Notes: generated by a model not told the origin, from the letters alone. A stretch of DNA of 64,000 nucleotides from Aldersonia sp. NBC_00410 (GCF_026342035.1 NZ_JAPENM010000010.1:62001-126000); one strand, 5' to 3'; counted from the first letter of the stretch, positions 1 to 8,877 are shown. Translations and numbers: made by a program.

Positions 1-763
1 GTTCGTGCGCGGCGCTCCACTCGAGGCCCATCTTCCGGCGCAGCTCGCGCGGCAAGAGGCCGGCGACGACGAACTGGTGGATATCGGCGAAGGCCCATTG
101 CAGCGGCTTGGGCAGATTCCGGAGCCGGACCAGATCCATCAGATAGGCGCGGATCGTCGGATCGATCCGGGCAGTGGCGAGGCCTTCGCGCCAGTACTGC
201 GCGAACGCGGCACGATCGGCGGGCCACATCTCCGGCGGCATTTGCAACGTCGCGCCGAGACACGCCGAATGGCGGTACATCGAGTCGGCAAGCTCGTCAT
301 CCATCGGACCGTGCATCCGCTCGATCAGATCGACCGTCCCGAAATACAGACACGCGGCCACCCAGCGCTGCAGCTCGGGATCGAAGGCGTTGTACCGCAC
401 CGGGCTGTCCGGTCCGGAACGGACCTGACGATGGACGCTGTTGATCGCTGCACGATAGGACGCGCGTTCCGCGGGCGTCCCGAGATGCGCGACCGAGAGA
501 TAACTGACGGTAGTGCGCAACCGCTTGAGTGGATGCAGCATGGCCTTGCCGCTGTCCACCGTGCTCTCTGCGACCCCGTAGCCGATCGGCGCCTGACTCA
601 GCTGCATGATGACATTCGCGACCCCGCCGATCATGACCGCAACGCCATCGGCGTGCGGTGCAAAATCGAACGTGTCGCGATCGTCGAACGGCGCGTTGTC
701 GAACGACTCGACCGACGGCTCGGCGATGGCAGCCATGAACAGCCCTCCCAGAAACGATGACAT
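1..763 (-). CDS. MpaB/DUF2236-family oxygenase-like protein, 3' end outside the window
   Basis: About 254 residues are visible and the gene runs off the left edge. The translation has the feel of the DUF2236 (MpaB, rubber-oxygenase-like) family: a glycine-rich helix near residues 38-50 (DGVAVMIGG), HPLKRLRTTVSYL near 77-89, and DPELQRWVAACLYFGTV near 128-144. Members are predicted haem-containing oxygenases or chaperones; the substrate here is unknown. The ATG at 763 was chosen because a purine-rich GAGAG lies 9 bases before it; a second in-frame ATG at 736 is possible. It lies 78 bases downstream of the small zinc-finger-like gene on the same strand. An inverted repeat covers the ribosome binding site. 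The opposite strand is open over this whole length but its product is low in complexity and is not believed. Confidence 0.75.
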   Translation of the reverse strand, partial: MSSFLGGLFMAAIAEPSVESFDNAPFDDRDTFDFAPHADGVAVMIGGVANVIMQLSQAPIGYGVAESTVDSGKAMLHPLKRLRTTVSYLSVAHLGTPAERASYRAAINSVHRQVRSGPDSPVRYNAFDPELQRWVAACLYFGTVDLIERMHGPMDDELADSMYRHSACLGATLQMPPEMWPADRAAFAQYWREGLATARIDPTIRAYLMDLVRLRNLPKPLQWAFADIHQFVVAGLLPRELRRKMGLEWSAAHE

Positions 764-770
764 GCTTTTA

Positions 771-792
771 CTCTCATCATCTTGGATGAGAG
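771..792 (-). promoter_or_regulatory. Inverted repeat over the ribosome binding site of the MpaB-like gene
   Basis: The arms CTCTCATC and GATGAGAG are perfect 8-base complements around a 6-base loop. The GAGAG of the right arm, read on the minus strand, is the only ribosome-binding-like sequence before the ATG at 763. It could be a dimeric repressor operator or an RNA hairpin that hides the binding site. Confidence 0.45.
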
Positions 793-841
793 CAAGAGCG
801 TAGCAAGCTGTGCCCGGCGCACCGGTGCCGCTATCCCGCGT

Positions 842-1165
842 TCAGCGCAGCCGCTCGGCCTCTTTCATGAGACCGACCAACGCCTCGGCAAGACCGGCCA
901 GATCCCCGCGGTCGGCATCTTCGCGGATCGCCGTCGCCACGTCCTCGGCGGCGCACCGCGCCGCGAACATCCGGTCCGACCAGTCGGACATCTCGCGGGT
1001 ACTCAGCATGATGACGTCGGCGGGCAGGCCGGCCGCGCGGTGGGCGTTGCGGTGCTCGTAGGCGCGCTGCCGGCACGACTGGCGGCAATACTGCCTGCGA
1101 CGACCCAGCTCGGGATCGGCCACATTGCGCCCACACCACAGACAGGATCGTTGCGTGGTAGGCAT
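842..1165 (-). CDS. Small conserved protein with a zinc-finger-like CxxC motif, Rv2049c position
   Basis: The product has 107 residues. It starts with a short cysteine-rich segment, CLWCGRNV then QYCRQSCRQRAYEHR, giving C-x2-C-x15-C-x3-C spacing near residues 9-33, typical of a small zinc ribbon or FCS/HNH-like finger. The rest is helical and acidic. Function is unknown. Divergent position next to rbpA matches Rv2049c in M. tuberculosis. The ATG at 1165 was preferred over longer in-frame options because the finger begins directly after it and a TAACCT -10 hexamer ends 8 bases before it, implying a leaderless mRNA. Upstream codons would read through the rbpA control region. Confidence 0.7.
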   Translation of the reverse strand: MPTTQRSCLWCGRNVADPELGRRRQYCRQSCRQRAYEHRNAHRAAGLPADVIMLSTREMSDWSDRMFAARCAAEDVATAIREDADRGDLAGLAEALVGLMKEAERLR

Positions 1166-1173
1166 GTCGGCAG

Positions 1174-1179
1174 AGGTTA
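1174..1179 (-). promoter_or_regulatory. -10 element TAACCT, leaderless start of the zinc-finger-like gene
   Basis: TAACCT on the minus strand fits TANNNT and is followed by 8 bases and the ATG at 1165. No ribosome binding site is present. Confidence 0.4.
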
Positions 1180-1243
1180 GTACGGCGCGACGTGTGTCCA
1201 TCCCGGACACGCCGGTAGAATCGATGCGATCGAGTCCGCGCCG

Positions 1244-1270
1244 GGGAACGAAACCGTCCCCCGGCGCGTT
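1244..1270 (+). promoter_or_regulatory. SigH/SigR-type promoter for rbpA
   Basis: GGGAAC at 1244-1249 and CGTT at 1267-1270 are separated by 17 bases. This matches the GGGAAY-N16/17-cGTT consensus of the thiol-stress sigma factors SigH (mycobacteria) and SigR (Streptomyces). Streptomyces rbpA is a known SigR target. The predicted leader to the rbpA ATG is about 120 bases. A separate housekeeping-like TAGAAT lies at 1216-1221. Confidence 0.55.
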
Positions 1271-1290
1271 GTATGTGCAACGAGACAGAG

Positions 1291-1352
1291 CCGCGTCCGC
1301 GGCGGTGGGTGAATGCCGCGTCCGCGGCGGTGGGTGAATGCCGCGACCGCGG
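1291..1352. repeat. Tandem 25-bp repeat in the rbpA leader
   Basis: Two perfect 25-base copies lie at 1291-1315 and 1316-1340, each beginning CCGCGTCCGCGG and ending GGTGGGTGAATG. A partial third copy, CCGCGACCGCGG, follows at 1341-1352. The unit contains self-complementary CCGCGG and lies between the predicted SigH/SigR promoter and the gene. Confidence 0.85.
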
Positions 1353-1398
1353 TGATCCCCAACCGCACGTATCGCAGCTGAGAAGGAGATGACCGCAC

Positions 1399-1737
1399 AT
1401 GGCAGATCGCGTACTCCGAGGTAGTCGGCTTGGGGCGGTGAGCTACGAGACCGATCGTGACCATGATCTGGCACCTCGGCGGGTCGCGCGCTACCGCACC
1501 GACAACGGTGAGGTGTTCGACGTTCCCTTTGCCGACGAGGCGGAGATTCCCGGTACCTGGCTGTGCCGCAACGGTATGGAAGGCACCCTGATCGAGGGCG
1601 CCGCGCCGGAGGCCAAGAAGGTCAAGCCGCCCCGCACCCACTGGGACATGCTGCTCGAGCGCCGTTCCGTCGAGGAGCTCGAGGAGCTGCTGCAGGAACG
1701 CATGGATCTGGTGAAGGCCCGCAAGCGCGGCGTCTGA
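1399..1737 (+). CDS. rbpA: RNA polymerase-binding protein RbpA
   Basis: The product has 112 residues, the usual length for RbpA. It binds RNA polymerase and group 1/2 sigma factors, stabilises the open promoter complex and is linked to rifampicin tolerance. The N-terminal stretch DRVLRGSRLGAVSYE is characteristic, followed by the RbpA core fold (about residues 26-70), a basic linker with KKVKPPR (about 73-79) and a C-terminal helix with TPWD-like THWDMLLERR and an Glu/Leu-rich run that binds sigma. The ATG at 1399 follows AAGGAG at good spacing. The gene stands alone between a divergent zinc-finger-like gene and convergent ppm1, and is closed by a strong hairpin. Regulation by a thiol-stress sigma factor is suggested by its promoter. 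Confidence 0.97.
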   Translation: MADRVLRGSRLGAVSYETDRDHDLAPRRVARYRTDNGEVFDVPFADEAEIPGTWLCRNGMEGTLIEGAAPEAKKVKPPRTHWDMLLERRSVEELEELLQERMDLVKARKRGV

Positions 1738-1758
1738 CCGGCACAAGCGCCGAGACCC

Positions 1759-1795
1759 GAACGGGGTCGATTGCATCGAGCAATCGACCCCGTTC
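1759..1795. terminator. Bidirectional terminator between rbpA and ppm1
   Basis: A 16-base perfect stem (1759-1774 with 1780-1795) encloses a 5-base loop. It sits between the two convergent genes, with no long U tract on either side. Confidence 0.8.
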
Positions 1796-1818
1796 TCGTC
1801 CCTCGTGGCCCGTCGTGG

Positions 1819-2583
1819 CTAGGCCTTACCGCGGAGTTTGTCCAGGCGATTGCGCATCCCCCAGGCGGTCACCTTCAGCAACGCTTCCCGGACGATGTCG
1901 CCACTCATCTTCGATTCGCCGATCTCGCGCTCGGTGAACGTGATGGGAACCTCGACCACGCTCGCGCCGCCCTTGATCAGCCGCCAGGCCAGATCCACTT
2001 GGAAGCAGTAGCCGTGTGACTCCACGGCATCGAGGTCGAGTCCCTCGAGCGCCGCGCGCCGGTAGGCGCGGTAGCCGCCGGTGATGTCCTTCACGCCGAC
2101 GCCGAGGGCCAGGCGCGAATAGAGATTGCCGCCGCGGGAGAGCCACTCCCGCCGTTTGGGCCAGTTCACCACGGTGCCGCCCGGCACGTAGCGCGAGCCG
2201 ACCGCCAGGTCGGCGCCTGTCGCCACCTTGTCCAGCAGCCGATGCAGCTGTTCGGGCGCGTGGCTGCCGTCGGCGTCCATCTCGACGAGCACCGCATAGT
2301 CGCGCGCGAGACCCCACCGGAATCCGGCGATATAGGCCGCGCCGAGACCGTTCTTCTCGGTGCGGTGCATGACGTTGATCCGATCCTGCGCGTCCGCCGC
2401 GGCCAATTCGTCGGCGATGGTGCCGGTGCCGTCCGGGCTCCCGTCATCGACGATCAGGATGTGTGTGGCGGGCAGCGCCGCCTGGAGGCGACCGACGATC
2501 TTGGGGAGATTTTCGCGCTCGTTGTACGTCGGGATGATCACCAATGTCGACGCGCTAATTTCGCTGTTATTCCCCGATGTCAT
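1819..2583 (-). CDS. ppm1: Polyprenol-phosphate mannosyltransferase (Ppm1/Dpm1)
   Basis: The product (254 residues from the ATG at 2583) is a GT2-family glycosyltransferase that makes polyprenyl-phosphomannose from GDP-mannose. This is the lipid donor for lipomannan, lipoarabinomannan and protein O-mannosylation on the outer face of the membrane. Visible motifs are [13 protein letters not shown] near the start, [10 protein letters not shown] for nucleotide binding, MDADGSH as the metal-binding DxD equivalent, GSRYVPGG, and FQVDLAWRL late in the catalytic domain. In M. tuberculosis the same domain is fused behind Lnt; here it is a separate gene whose start overlaps the lnt 3' end by 17 bases, so the two are probably translationally coupled. 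An ATG 13 codons upstream (2622) is also possible. Confidence 0.95.
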   Translation of the reverse strand: MTSGNNSEISASTLVIIPTYNERENLPKIVGRLQAALPATHILIVDDGSPDGTGTIADELAAADAQDRINVMHRTEKNGLGAAYIAGFRWGLARDYAVLVEMDADGSHAPEQLHRLLDKVATGADLAVGSRYVPGGTVVNWPKRREWLSRGGNLYSRLALGVGVKDITGGYRAYRRAALEGLDLDAVESHGYCFQVDLAWRLIKGGASVVEVPITFTEREIGESKMSGDIVREALLKVTAWGMRNRLDKLRGKA

Positions 2584-4171
2584 CGAGATCCTCTCTGTGG
2601 GCGTTGCCCAGTCGTTCCGCATTGCCGGCTGGTTCCGATCCGCGCCCCGATCGACGGAGGGTGCCGCCGACTACCAGGGCTGCGGCGGCCGCGAGGCAGA
2701 TCAGTACCTCGGGGATCGAGCCGAGCCGAGTTGCCAGCGTAGTACCCGTCCGCAGCGGAACCTGCGTCACCAAGGTCTGCGGGATGAACAGGGCCGATTC
2801 CTGCTGGATCGAGCCGTCGGGTCCGATGATTGCGCTCACACCGCTCGTCGCGGCGACGACCACGGCCCGACCGTGCTCGACGGCACGCACCCGTGACATC
2901 GCCAGCTGCTGGTACGTCATCTCGCTGTCGCCGAATGTCGCGTTGTTCGTCGGCACGGCGAGAAGTTCGGCCCCGGCGCGCACCGAGCTGCGGAACGCGC
3001 GGTCGAACGCCACCTCGTAGCAGGTCGCCACGCCGACGGGAACGCCGCCGATGTGGACGAGGCCATTGCCGTCGCCGGCCACGAAATGCCCGGCTCGATC
3101 GGCATAGGACGAGAAGTGCCGGAAGAACCCACGCCAGGGCAGGTACTCACCGAAGGGCTGAATGATCCGCTTGTCGTGCCGGTCCGCCGGGCCGTCAGCG
3201 CCGTTCCAGACGATCATCGAGTTGGTGGTGGTCCGGTCCGCGTTGACCAGGACGGCACCGACCAGGATCGGCGCACCAACCGCTTCGGAGACGGCGGTGA
3301 TTTCCTCGTCCGCGTCAGGGTTACGCAGCGGATCGATGTCCGAGGAGTTCTCCGGCCACACCACGATGTCGGGTCGCGGCACCCGCCCGGCCCGGACGTC
3401 GTCGGCGAGCCGCTGGGTTTCGCGGACGTGGTTGTCCAGGACCGCGCGGCGCTGGGCGTTGAAATCGAGGCCGAGCCTGGGCACGCTGCCCTGAATCGCG
3501 GCGACGGTGACGAACCGGTCGCTCGAGTTCATGTCCGGCAGGCTCGGTAGCAGGGCGGCGCCGAGGAGCGGGAACACCAAGCAGGCGACGAGCGCGCCGA
3601 CGAGGGCACGTGTCCGGCGCTGCAGCAGGGCCACAGCCAGCGCGGCCAGCCCCGTTCCGGTGAGGGCGACCGCAAAGCTGAGCAAGGGCGCGCCGCCGAG
3701 CGAGGCGATCGGCAGCAGCACGCCGTCTGCCTGTCCGAAGGACAGTCGGCCCCAAGGAAAACCACCGAACGGGAAGTTCGATCGTGCCCACTCGGTGAGC
3801 GACCAGACCGCCGCGATCCAGACCGGTGCGCCGGGCAGGCCTGCCACCACCCGCGCACCGACACCGAAGAGTCCGACGTAGCCGGCGCACGCGGTCGCGA
3901 GCGCGAGCCATGGCACCGGCCCGACGTACTCGCCGACCCACGGCAGCAGTGGCACGAAGAACGCCAGTCCGGCACACATCCCGTAGCCGAACCCGCCGCG
4001 CAGCGACCCTCCCGAACGCAGCGCGATCGTCAGCGCCGCGATGCCGACCGGGGCGAAAAACCAGAGTGGACGCGGCGGAAATCCGGCGAACAGCAGGAGT
4101 CCCCCACCGACCGCCAACGCGAGGTTCACCAGCACCGCGCGCCGCGGCATGGTGGGCCGAAATCGCGTCAC
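2567..4171 (-). CDS. lnt: Apolipoprotein N-acyltransferase (Lnt)
   Basis: The 534-residue membrane protein transfers an acyl chain to the N-terminal cysteine of lipoproteins and can anchor Ppm1. About six hydrophobic segments occupy residues 12-205. A carbon-nitrogen hydrolase domain follows with the expected triad: Glu274 (VWPENSSD), Lys334 ([13 protein letters not shown]) and Cys384 (CYEVAFD). A last membrane segment lies near 485-505. The chosen start is GTG at 4171; an ATG seven codons in is the alternative. The gene follows the amidohydrolase by 21 bases and overlaps ppm1, so the three form one transcription unit with likely coupling of lipoprotein and glycolipid assembly. Confidence 0.94.
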   Translation of the reverse strand: MTRFRPTMPRRAVLVNLALAVGGGLLLFAGFPPRPLWFFAPVGIAALTIALRSGGSLRGGFGYGMCAGLAFFVPLLPWVGEYVGPVPWLALATACAGYVGLFGVGARVVAGLPGAPVWIAAVWSLTEWARSNFPFGGFPWGRLSFGQADGVLLPIASLGGAPLLSFAVALTGTGLAALAVALLQRRTRALVGALVACLVFPLLGAALLPSLPDMNSSDRFVTVAAIQGSVPRLGLDFNAQRRAVLDNHVRETQRLADDVRAGRVPRPDIVVWPENSSDIDPLRNPDADEEITAVSEAVGAPILVGAVLVNADRTTTNSMIVWNGADGPADRHDKRIIQPFGEYLPWRGFFRHFSSYADRAGHFVAGDGNGLVHIGGVPVGVATCYEVAFDRAFRSSVRAGAELLAVPTNNATFGDSEMTYQQLAMSRVRAVEHGRAVVVAATSGVSAIIGPDGSIQQESALFIPQTLVTQVPLRTGTTLATRLGSIPEVLICLAAAAALVVGGTLRRSGRGSEPAGNAERLGNAHREDLDDIGE

Positions 4172-4192
4172 GAAACTCGTCCCTGGTGCGTC

Positions 4193-5779
4193 TCAGGCCG
4201 CATGGATGGTTTCTCCGAGGTGCACGGTGCGCAGACACCGTGGTTCGGGTTCACCCGTCGCGAGTCGCGGCAGCGCGGGCACCCGGGAGCGCGGATCGGT
4301 CGACCAGCGCTGCACCGAATCGGCGGGGGCAGCAATGACCAGCTCGTCGACGTCCCAGATCGCGTACGAGGCGGGCGCGCCGGGGACGAGGGTGCCTGCG
4401 ACGCCGTCACGCACACCGCCCGCGCGCCACGCGCCCCTGGTGGCGGCGGCGAACGCGGCTCGCGCCGAGATGCCGCTCCCCGGCGTGCGATGGTTCGCCG
4501 CTGCGCTCACCGCAGCCCACGGCCGCAGCTCGGTGACGGGGGCATCCGAGCCGAACGCGAGCGATACGCCGGCCGAGGCCATCGCGGCGAATGGATTCAG
4601 CTGCGCGGCGCGCTCGGCGCCGAGGCGGGCCGCGTACATCCCATCCGGACCACCCCACGCCGCATCGAAGCCCGGTTGCACGCTCGCGATGACGCCCCAG
4701 GCCCCGAGTTTGGCGGCCTGTTCGGTGGTGATCATTTCGGCATGCTCGAGCCGGTGTCCGCACGACGCGATGGCGGGACCGCCGACTTCGGCCACCACCC
4801 GTCCGAACGCCTGGACCGCGGCCGACATGGCGGCATCGCCGATGACATGGAATCCCGCCTGCACCCGTGCCTGAGTGCACGCCCGGATATGCGCGGTCAT
4901 CGCGTCGGCGTCGAGATAGCTGTTGCCGCAGCCGTGCGCGGCGTCGTCGGCATAGGGCTGGTGGAGCCACGCCGTGTGCGACCCGATCGAACCGTCGACG
5001 AACAGATCACCCGCCAGCGCATGCGCGCCGGTCCGATCGAGCAATGCGCGCACCTCGTCGGCGGATTCGGCCCGCTCGCCCCAATTCGCGCGCACCTGCA
5101 CGCCATGCTCGAACGCGAGGAGTTCACGCAGATCGTCGGCGCCACTGATGACCGGTCCGGCGCATTCGTGGATCGCGACGATCCCGCGGCGCGCGGCCTC
5201 GTCCAGCGCGGCCCGGCGGGCGCGTTCACGCTGAGCGCTGTCGAGCGCGGCGAGTGCGGCGCGTCGTACCTCATGATGTGCGTCGGCACGCAGCGGATCC
5301 GAACCGGCGATCGGCGCGAGCCCGGCGACCGCACGCAGTGCCGAGGAGCACAGCGCCGAGTGCGCGTCGATGCGCGCCAGATACACCAGCCGCCCGGGCG
5401 CCGCGGCGTCGATTTCGGAGACCGAGGGCGGGCTGTCCGGCCAGCCGCTGTCATCCCAGCCATGCCCCCAGACGACGCCGGTCGGCTCGGCCGCGACGTA
5501 GCGACGCAGCAGCTCGAGGCATTGCGCCCCGGAGCGCGCACCGGACAGGTCGAGCCCGGTCAGTTTCAGGCCGAGGGCGGTCGTGTGCACGTGCGCGTCC
5601 ACGAAGGCCGGCGCGACAAACGCGCCGTCGAGCGCCACGATCTCCGCATCGGGGTGCAATGCGCGGGCGGGTTCATCGGCACCCACCCAGACCACCTGAC
5701 CGTCGGTGACCGCCATCGCGGTCGCGTCCGGAGAGCTGGAGCTGTAGATGCGACCGCCGAGCAACAGTTGGGTACCCAC
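4193..5779 (-). CDS. Amidohydrolase family protein (YtcJ-like)
   Basis: The 528-residue product belongs to the amidohydrolase-3/YtcJ group of metal-dependent hydrolases. The metal-binding HxH is seen as DAHVH at residues 61-65. FHVIGDAAM near 305, RLEHAEMI near 340 and GSDAPV near 415 supply later metal and base residues. A short beta-sandwich segment is formed by both ends (LLLGGRIYSS at the start, VPGAPASYAIWDVDEL near 465). Substrate is unknown; relatives act on N-acyl or formamide-type compounds. The start GTG at 5779 is preceded by GACTAT 6 bases upstream and no ribosome binding site, so a leaderless mRNA is possible. It shares a strand with fxsA upstream and lnt downstream with gaps of about 20 bases. 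Confidence 0.85.
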   Translation of the reverse strand: MGTQLLLGGRIYSSSSPDATAMAVTDGQVVWVGADEPARALHPDAEIVALDGAFVAPAFVDAHVHTTALGLKLTGLDLSGARSGAQCLELLRRYVAAEPTGVVWGHGWDDSGWPDSPPSVSEIDAAAPGRLVYLARIDAHSALCSSALRAVAGLAPIAGSDPLRADAHHEVRRAALAALDSAQRERARRAALDEAARRGIVAIHECAGPVISGADDLRELLAFEHGVQVRANWGERAESADEVRALLDRTGAHALAGDLFVDGSIGSHTAWLHQPYADDAAHGCGNSYLDADAMTAHIRACTQARVQAGFHVIGDAAMSAAVQAFGRVVAEVGGPAIASCGHRLEHAEMITTEQAAKLGAWGVIASVQPGFDAAWGGPDGMYAARLGAERAAQLNPFAAMASAGVSLAFGSDAPVTELRPWAAVSAAANHRTPGSGISARAAFAAATRGAWRAGGVRDGVAGTLVPGAPASYAIWDVDELVIAAPADSVQRWSTDPRSRVPALPRLATGEPEPRCLRTVHLGETIHAA

Positions 5780-5797
5780 GGTCGAATAGTCTGCCCG

Positions 5798-6286
5798 TTA
5801 CACGGGACCGGCCGCGGGCGGGTCGAGGCGGCGCTGCGTGACCGGGTCGGTATACGTCCCGTCGACGACCTCGCCGTCGATCACCTCCGCACCACCGCCG
5901 CGCCGGTAACCGCTCGCCACGACCGTCAACGGTCCGAATCGCTTGGTCGCCGCGACGACGACGAGTGGCCGCAGCAGCATTCGCGTCGGCGGCAGCAGGA
6001 GCAACAGGCCCAGTACCGAGGTCACCAGGCCGGGCACGAACATCAGCACGGCTCCGAGCCCGACGAGCGCACCGTCCGCGACCGCGCCACCGGCAGAGCG
6101 CTCACCTCGCGAGACGCGCTGGAATCCGTCCCGAACCGTCCGCCACTGCGACCGGACCAGCACGATGCCGACCAGCGTTCCGGCCAACAGCAGCAGGATG
6201 GTCCACACCACGCCGATCGTGTTCACCGCCCAGACGAAGGCGGCGAGTTCGACCAGCACGTAGGCCACGAAGAACAGAGCGGGCAT
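5798..6286 (-). CDS. fxsA: FxsA-family membrane protein
   Basis: The 162-residue product is an FxsA-like cytoplasmic-membrane protein (Rv2053c position). It has an N-terminal pair of hydrophobic stretches (residues about 2-20 and 24-42), the family sequence VRSQW..VRDGFQRV, then a hydrophobic region GALVGLGAVLMFVPGLVTS containing the conserved FVPG..T turn, and a polar C-terminal tail. E. coli FxsA overproduction relieves phage T7 exclusion; its physiological role in actinobacteria is unknown. The ATG at 6286 follows GGAGAAAGGA at good spacing, which decides against a start 20 codons upstream. Confidence 0.9.
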   Translation of the reverse strand: MPALFFVAYVLVELAAFVWAVNTIGVVWTILLLLAGTLVGIVLVRSQWRTVRDGFQRVSRGERSAGGAVADGALVGLGAVLMFVPGLVTSVLGLLLLLPPTRMLLRPLVVVAATKRFGPLTVVASGYRRGGGAEVIDGEVVDGTYTDPVTQRRLDPPAAGPV

Positions 6287-6484
6287 GGGGGATCCTTTCT
6301 CCTCTGCTACCCGGGACAACGAGCGAGCGACGCCGTTTTCTCCCAATCTCGCCCGTCCGTTTTCGGCACCTGCCCGTGCGGCGCTCCCGCTGTTGCCGAT
6401 GTGCGTGGCTCGGGTATGAAAGAGGCAACGGCACGCTGCGGTGGTTCACCGCTTCGGGCGTTGCGGGTGACTCTGGAGGCGGCG

Positions 6485-8857
6485 ATGAAGCGGAACAAGA
6501 CGGACCGGCCCGACTACGAGGAATCCGATCTCACGGTCGGATCGCCCAAGGATCACGCTGCCGGGGCGACCGCGGTCGCGGTGTCGATGAAGCGCGCTCT
6601 CGAGCGGATGGGCCCGCGGCGCACCGCGAAGACGTTGCTCACCCTGAATCAGGCCGAGGGCTTCGACTGCATGAGTTGCGCGTGGCCCGACCCCGACCAC
6701 CGGCACACCGCCGAATTCTGCGAGAACGGTGCAAAGGCCGTTGCAGAGGAAGCCACTCGGGACCGCGCCACCCCGGAGTTCTTCGCCAGGCACAGCATCG
6801 CCGAACTCGATGCGCGCTCCGAACACTGGCTCGGTCAGCAGGGTCGGATCACCGAGCCGATGATCAAGCGCCCTGGCGGCACGCACTACGAGCCGATCTC
6901 GTGGGATGACGCGTTCGAACTGATCGGGAACGAATTGCAGTCGCTCGATTCGCCGGACGAGGCGATTTTCTACACCTCCGGTCGGACGTCCAACGAGGCG
7001 GCGTTTGTCTACCAGTTGTTCGTGCGAGCATTCGGCACCAACAATCTGCCCGACTGTTCGAACATGTGCCACGAGTCGACGAGCATCGCGCTGCAGGAAT
7101 CGATCGGGATCGGCAAGGCGAGCGTCACGCTCGACGACGTGTACACCGCGGATCTGATCGTGCTGGCCGGCCAGAATCCCGGCACGAACCACCCACGAAT
7201 GCTGACCGCCCTCGACAAGGCCAAGCACAACGGCGCGAAGATCCTCTCGATCAATCCCCTGCGCGAGGCCGGGTTGGTCAACTTCAAGAACCCGCAGACA
7301 CCGCGTGGCGTCGTCGGTCCCGGCACCGATCTCTCGGATCTACATCTGCCGGTCAAGCTCAATGGCGACCTCGCCCTGTTCCAGGCGTTCGGCGCGTTGC
7401 TGGTGGAATGGGACGCGCTCGATCGGGAATTCATCGACCCGTACACGATCGGTTTCGAGTTGTGGCGCGAACACGTCACCGCCATCGACTGGGACGCAGT
7501 CGTCGAGACCACCGGGCTGTCCAGGGAGCAGATCACCGCAGCGGCGCAGATGTTGCGCGATTCGAAGGCGACCGTTTTCTGCTGGGCGATGGGTCTGACG
7601 CAGCATCACAATGCCGTGGCGACGATCAAGGAAGTCGCGAATCTGGCCTTCGCGCAAGGCAATATCGGCAAGCCGGGTGCGGGACTCTTCCCGGTTCGCG
7701 GACATTCGAACGTGCAGGGCGACCGTACGATGGGCATCTGGGAGCGTCCGCCCGCGCACTTCCTGGACGCGTTGGCCAAGGAGTTCAACTTCGAGCCGCC
7801 ACGCGAGAACGGCCACGACACGGTGGATTCGGTACGCGCGTTGCGGGACGGCAAGGCGCATTTCTTCATGGGACTCGGTGGCAATTTCGTGCAGGCCGCG
7901 CCGGATACCGACATCACGTTCGAAGCCATGCGAAACGCGCGGATGACGGTGCAGGTCTCCACGAAAATCAACCGTTCCCATCTGGTGTGCGGTGACACCG
8001 CTCTGATTCTGCCGACGAAAGGGCGCACGGAGCGAGACATTCAGGCCGGCGGTGCGCAGTTCGTCACCGTCGAGGACTCGACGTGTTCGGTGCATGCCTC
8101 GCGCGGACCACTGGAGCCGGCGAGTCCATATCTCAAGTCGGAGGTGGACATCGTCACCCGCATCGCGGAGGCCGCGCTCGGCGACCGGTACGGCATCGAA
8201 TGGCGCGGGATGCGCGAGGACTATCGCGCGATCCGCGAACACATCTCGCGGGTCGTTCCGGGCTGCGCGGGGTACGAGGTGAACGCCCGGCGGCCGGGCG
8301 GCTTCGTCATGCCGCACCCGCCGCGTGACACGCGCACCTTCCCGACGAAGTCGGGCCGCGCCGAATTCGCGGTGTCCCCGATCGAAGTGCTGCAAGTGCC
8401 ACCGAATCACCTTGTCCTGCAAACCTTCCGCAGCCACGATCAATTCAACACCACGATCTACGGCCTCAGCGATCGCTACCGCGGTATCGAAGGTGGGCGG
8501 CGCGTGGTGTTCGTGCATCCGGACGACATCACCGCGGCCGGATACCGGGACGGGGACTTCGTCGATCTGGTGACCCACTGGGAAGGTGACGATCGGGTGC
8601 GCTGCGCACGCGACTTCCGAATCGTCGCCTACGACACGCCGCGCGGATCGGCGGCGGCCTACTACCCGGAGACCAATCCCCTGGTCCCGCTCGACTCCAC
8701 CGCGGCGCAGAGCAACTGCCCCACATCGAAATCGATCATCGTGCAATTGCGCCCATGTGGCGCGACCGCGGACACCGCCGGGTCCGCGGGCGGGCAGTCC
8801 GACGCGGGCGCCGACCTGTCGCACAAATCCGATCCGGAGCCGCTGCACCTATCCTGA
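6485..8857 (+). CDS. FdhF/YdeP-family molybdopterin oxidoreductase
   Basis: The 790-residue product is a molybdopterin-guanine-dinucleotide oxidoreductase of the FdhF/YdeP subgroup annotated as formate dehydrogenase H alpha-like. The N-terminus has GFDCMSCAW and FCENG (Cys62, Cys65, Cys79) as candidate Fe-S ligands. CSNMCHESTS (Cys195) supplies the likely Mo-coordinating cysteine. Pterin-binding stretches follow (AGQNPGTNHPRM near 235, KINRSHLVCGDTALILP near 500) and the C-terminal molydop-binding domain begins near 665. Whether it oxidises formate is unproven; YdeP relatives in E. coli act in acid resistance. The ATG at 6485 follows GGAGG, which fixes the start although the frame is open far upstream. 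No fdhD or electron-transfer partner lies nearby. Confidence 0.88.
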   Translation: MKRNKTDRPDYEESDLTVGSPKDHAAGATAVAVSMKRALERMGPRRTAKTLLTLNQAEGFDCMSCAWPDPDHRHTAEFCENGAKAVAEEATRDRATPEFFARHSIAELDARSEHWLGQQGRITEPMIKRPGGTHYEPISWDDAFELIGNELQSLDSPDEAIFYTSGRTSNEAAFVYQLFVRAFGTNNLPDCSNMCHESTSIALQESIGIGKASVTLDDVYTADLIVLAGQNPGTNHPRMLTALDKAKHNGAKILSINPLREAGLVNFKNPQTPRGVVGPGTDLSDLHLPVKLNGDLALFQAFGALLVEWDALDREFIDPYTIGFELWREHVTAIDWDAVVETTGLSREQITAAAQMLRDSKATVFCWAMGLTQHHNAVATIKEVANLAFAQGNIGKPGAGLFPVRGHSNVQGDRTMGIWERPPAHFLDALAKEFNFEPPRENGHDTVDSVRALRDGKAHFFMGLGGNFVQAAPDTDITFEAMRNARMTVQVSTKINRSHLVCGDTALILPTKGRTERDIQAGGAQFVTVEDSTCSVHASRGPLEPASPYLKSEVDIVTRIAEAALGDRYGIEWRGMREDYRAIREHISRVVPGCAGYEVNARRPGGFVMPHPPRDTRTFPTKSGRAEFAVSPIEVLQVPPNHLVLQTFRSHDQFNTTIYGLSDRYRGIEGGRRVVFVHPDDITAAGYRDGDFVDLVTHWEGDDRVRCARDFRIVAYDTPRGSAAAYYPETNPLVPLDSTAAQSNCPTSKSIIVQLRPCGATADTAGSAGGQSDAGADLSHKSDPEPLHLS

Positions 8858-8877
8858 ACTGCACGAATAAATTAGCC

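Noticed and set aside
5-760. Plus-strand 251-residue open frame at the left edge
   Set aside because: It is antisense to the MpaB-like gene, whose translation shows family motifs. The plus-strand product is Arg/His-rich with no domain.
4202-6484. Long open frame continuous with the molybdoenzyme gene on its 5' side
   Set aside because: Codons before 6485 are antisense to the amidohydrolase and fxsA; the good ribosome binding site and conserved N-terminus are at 6485.
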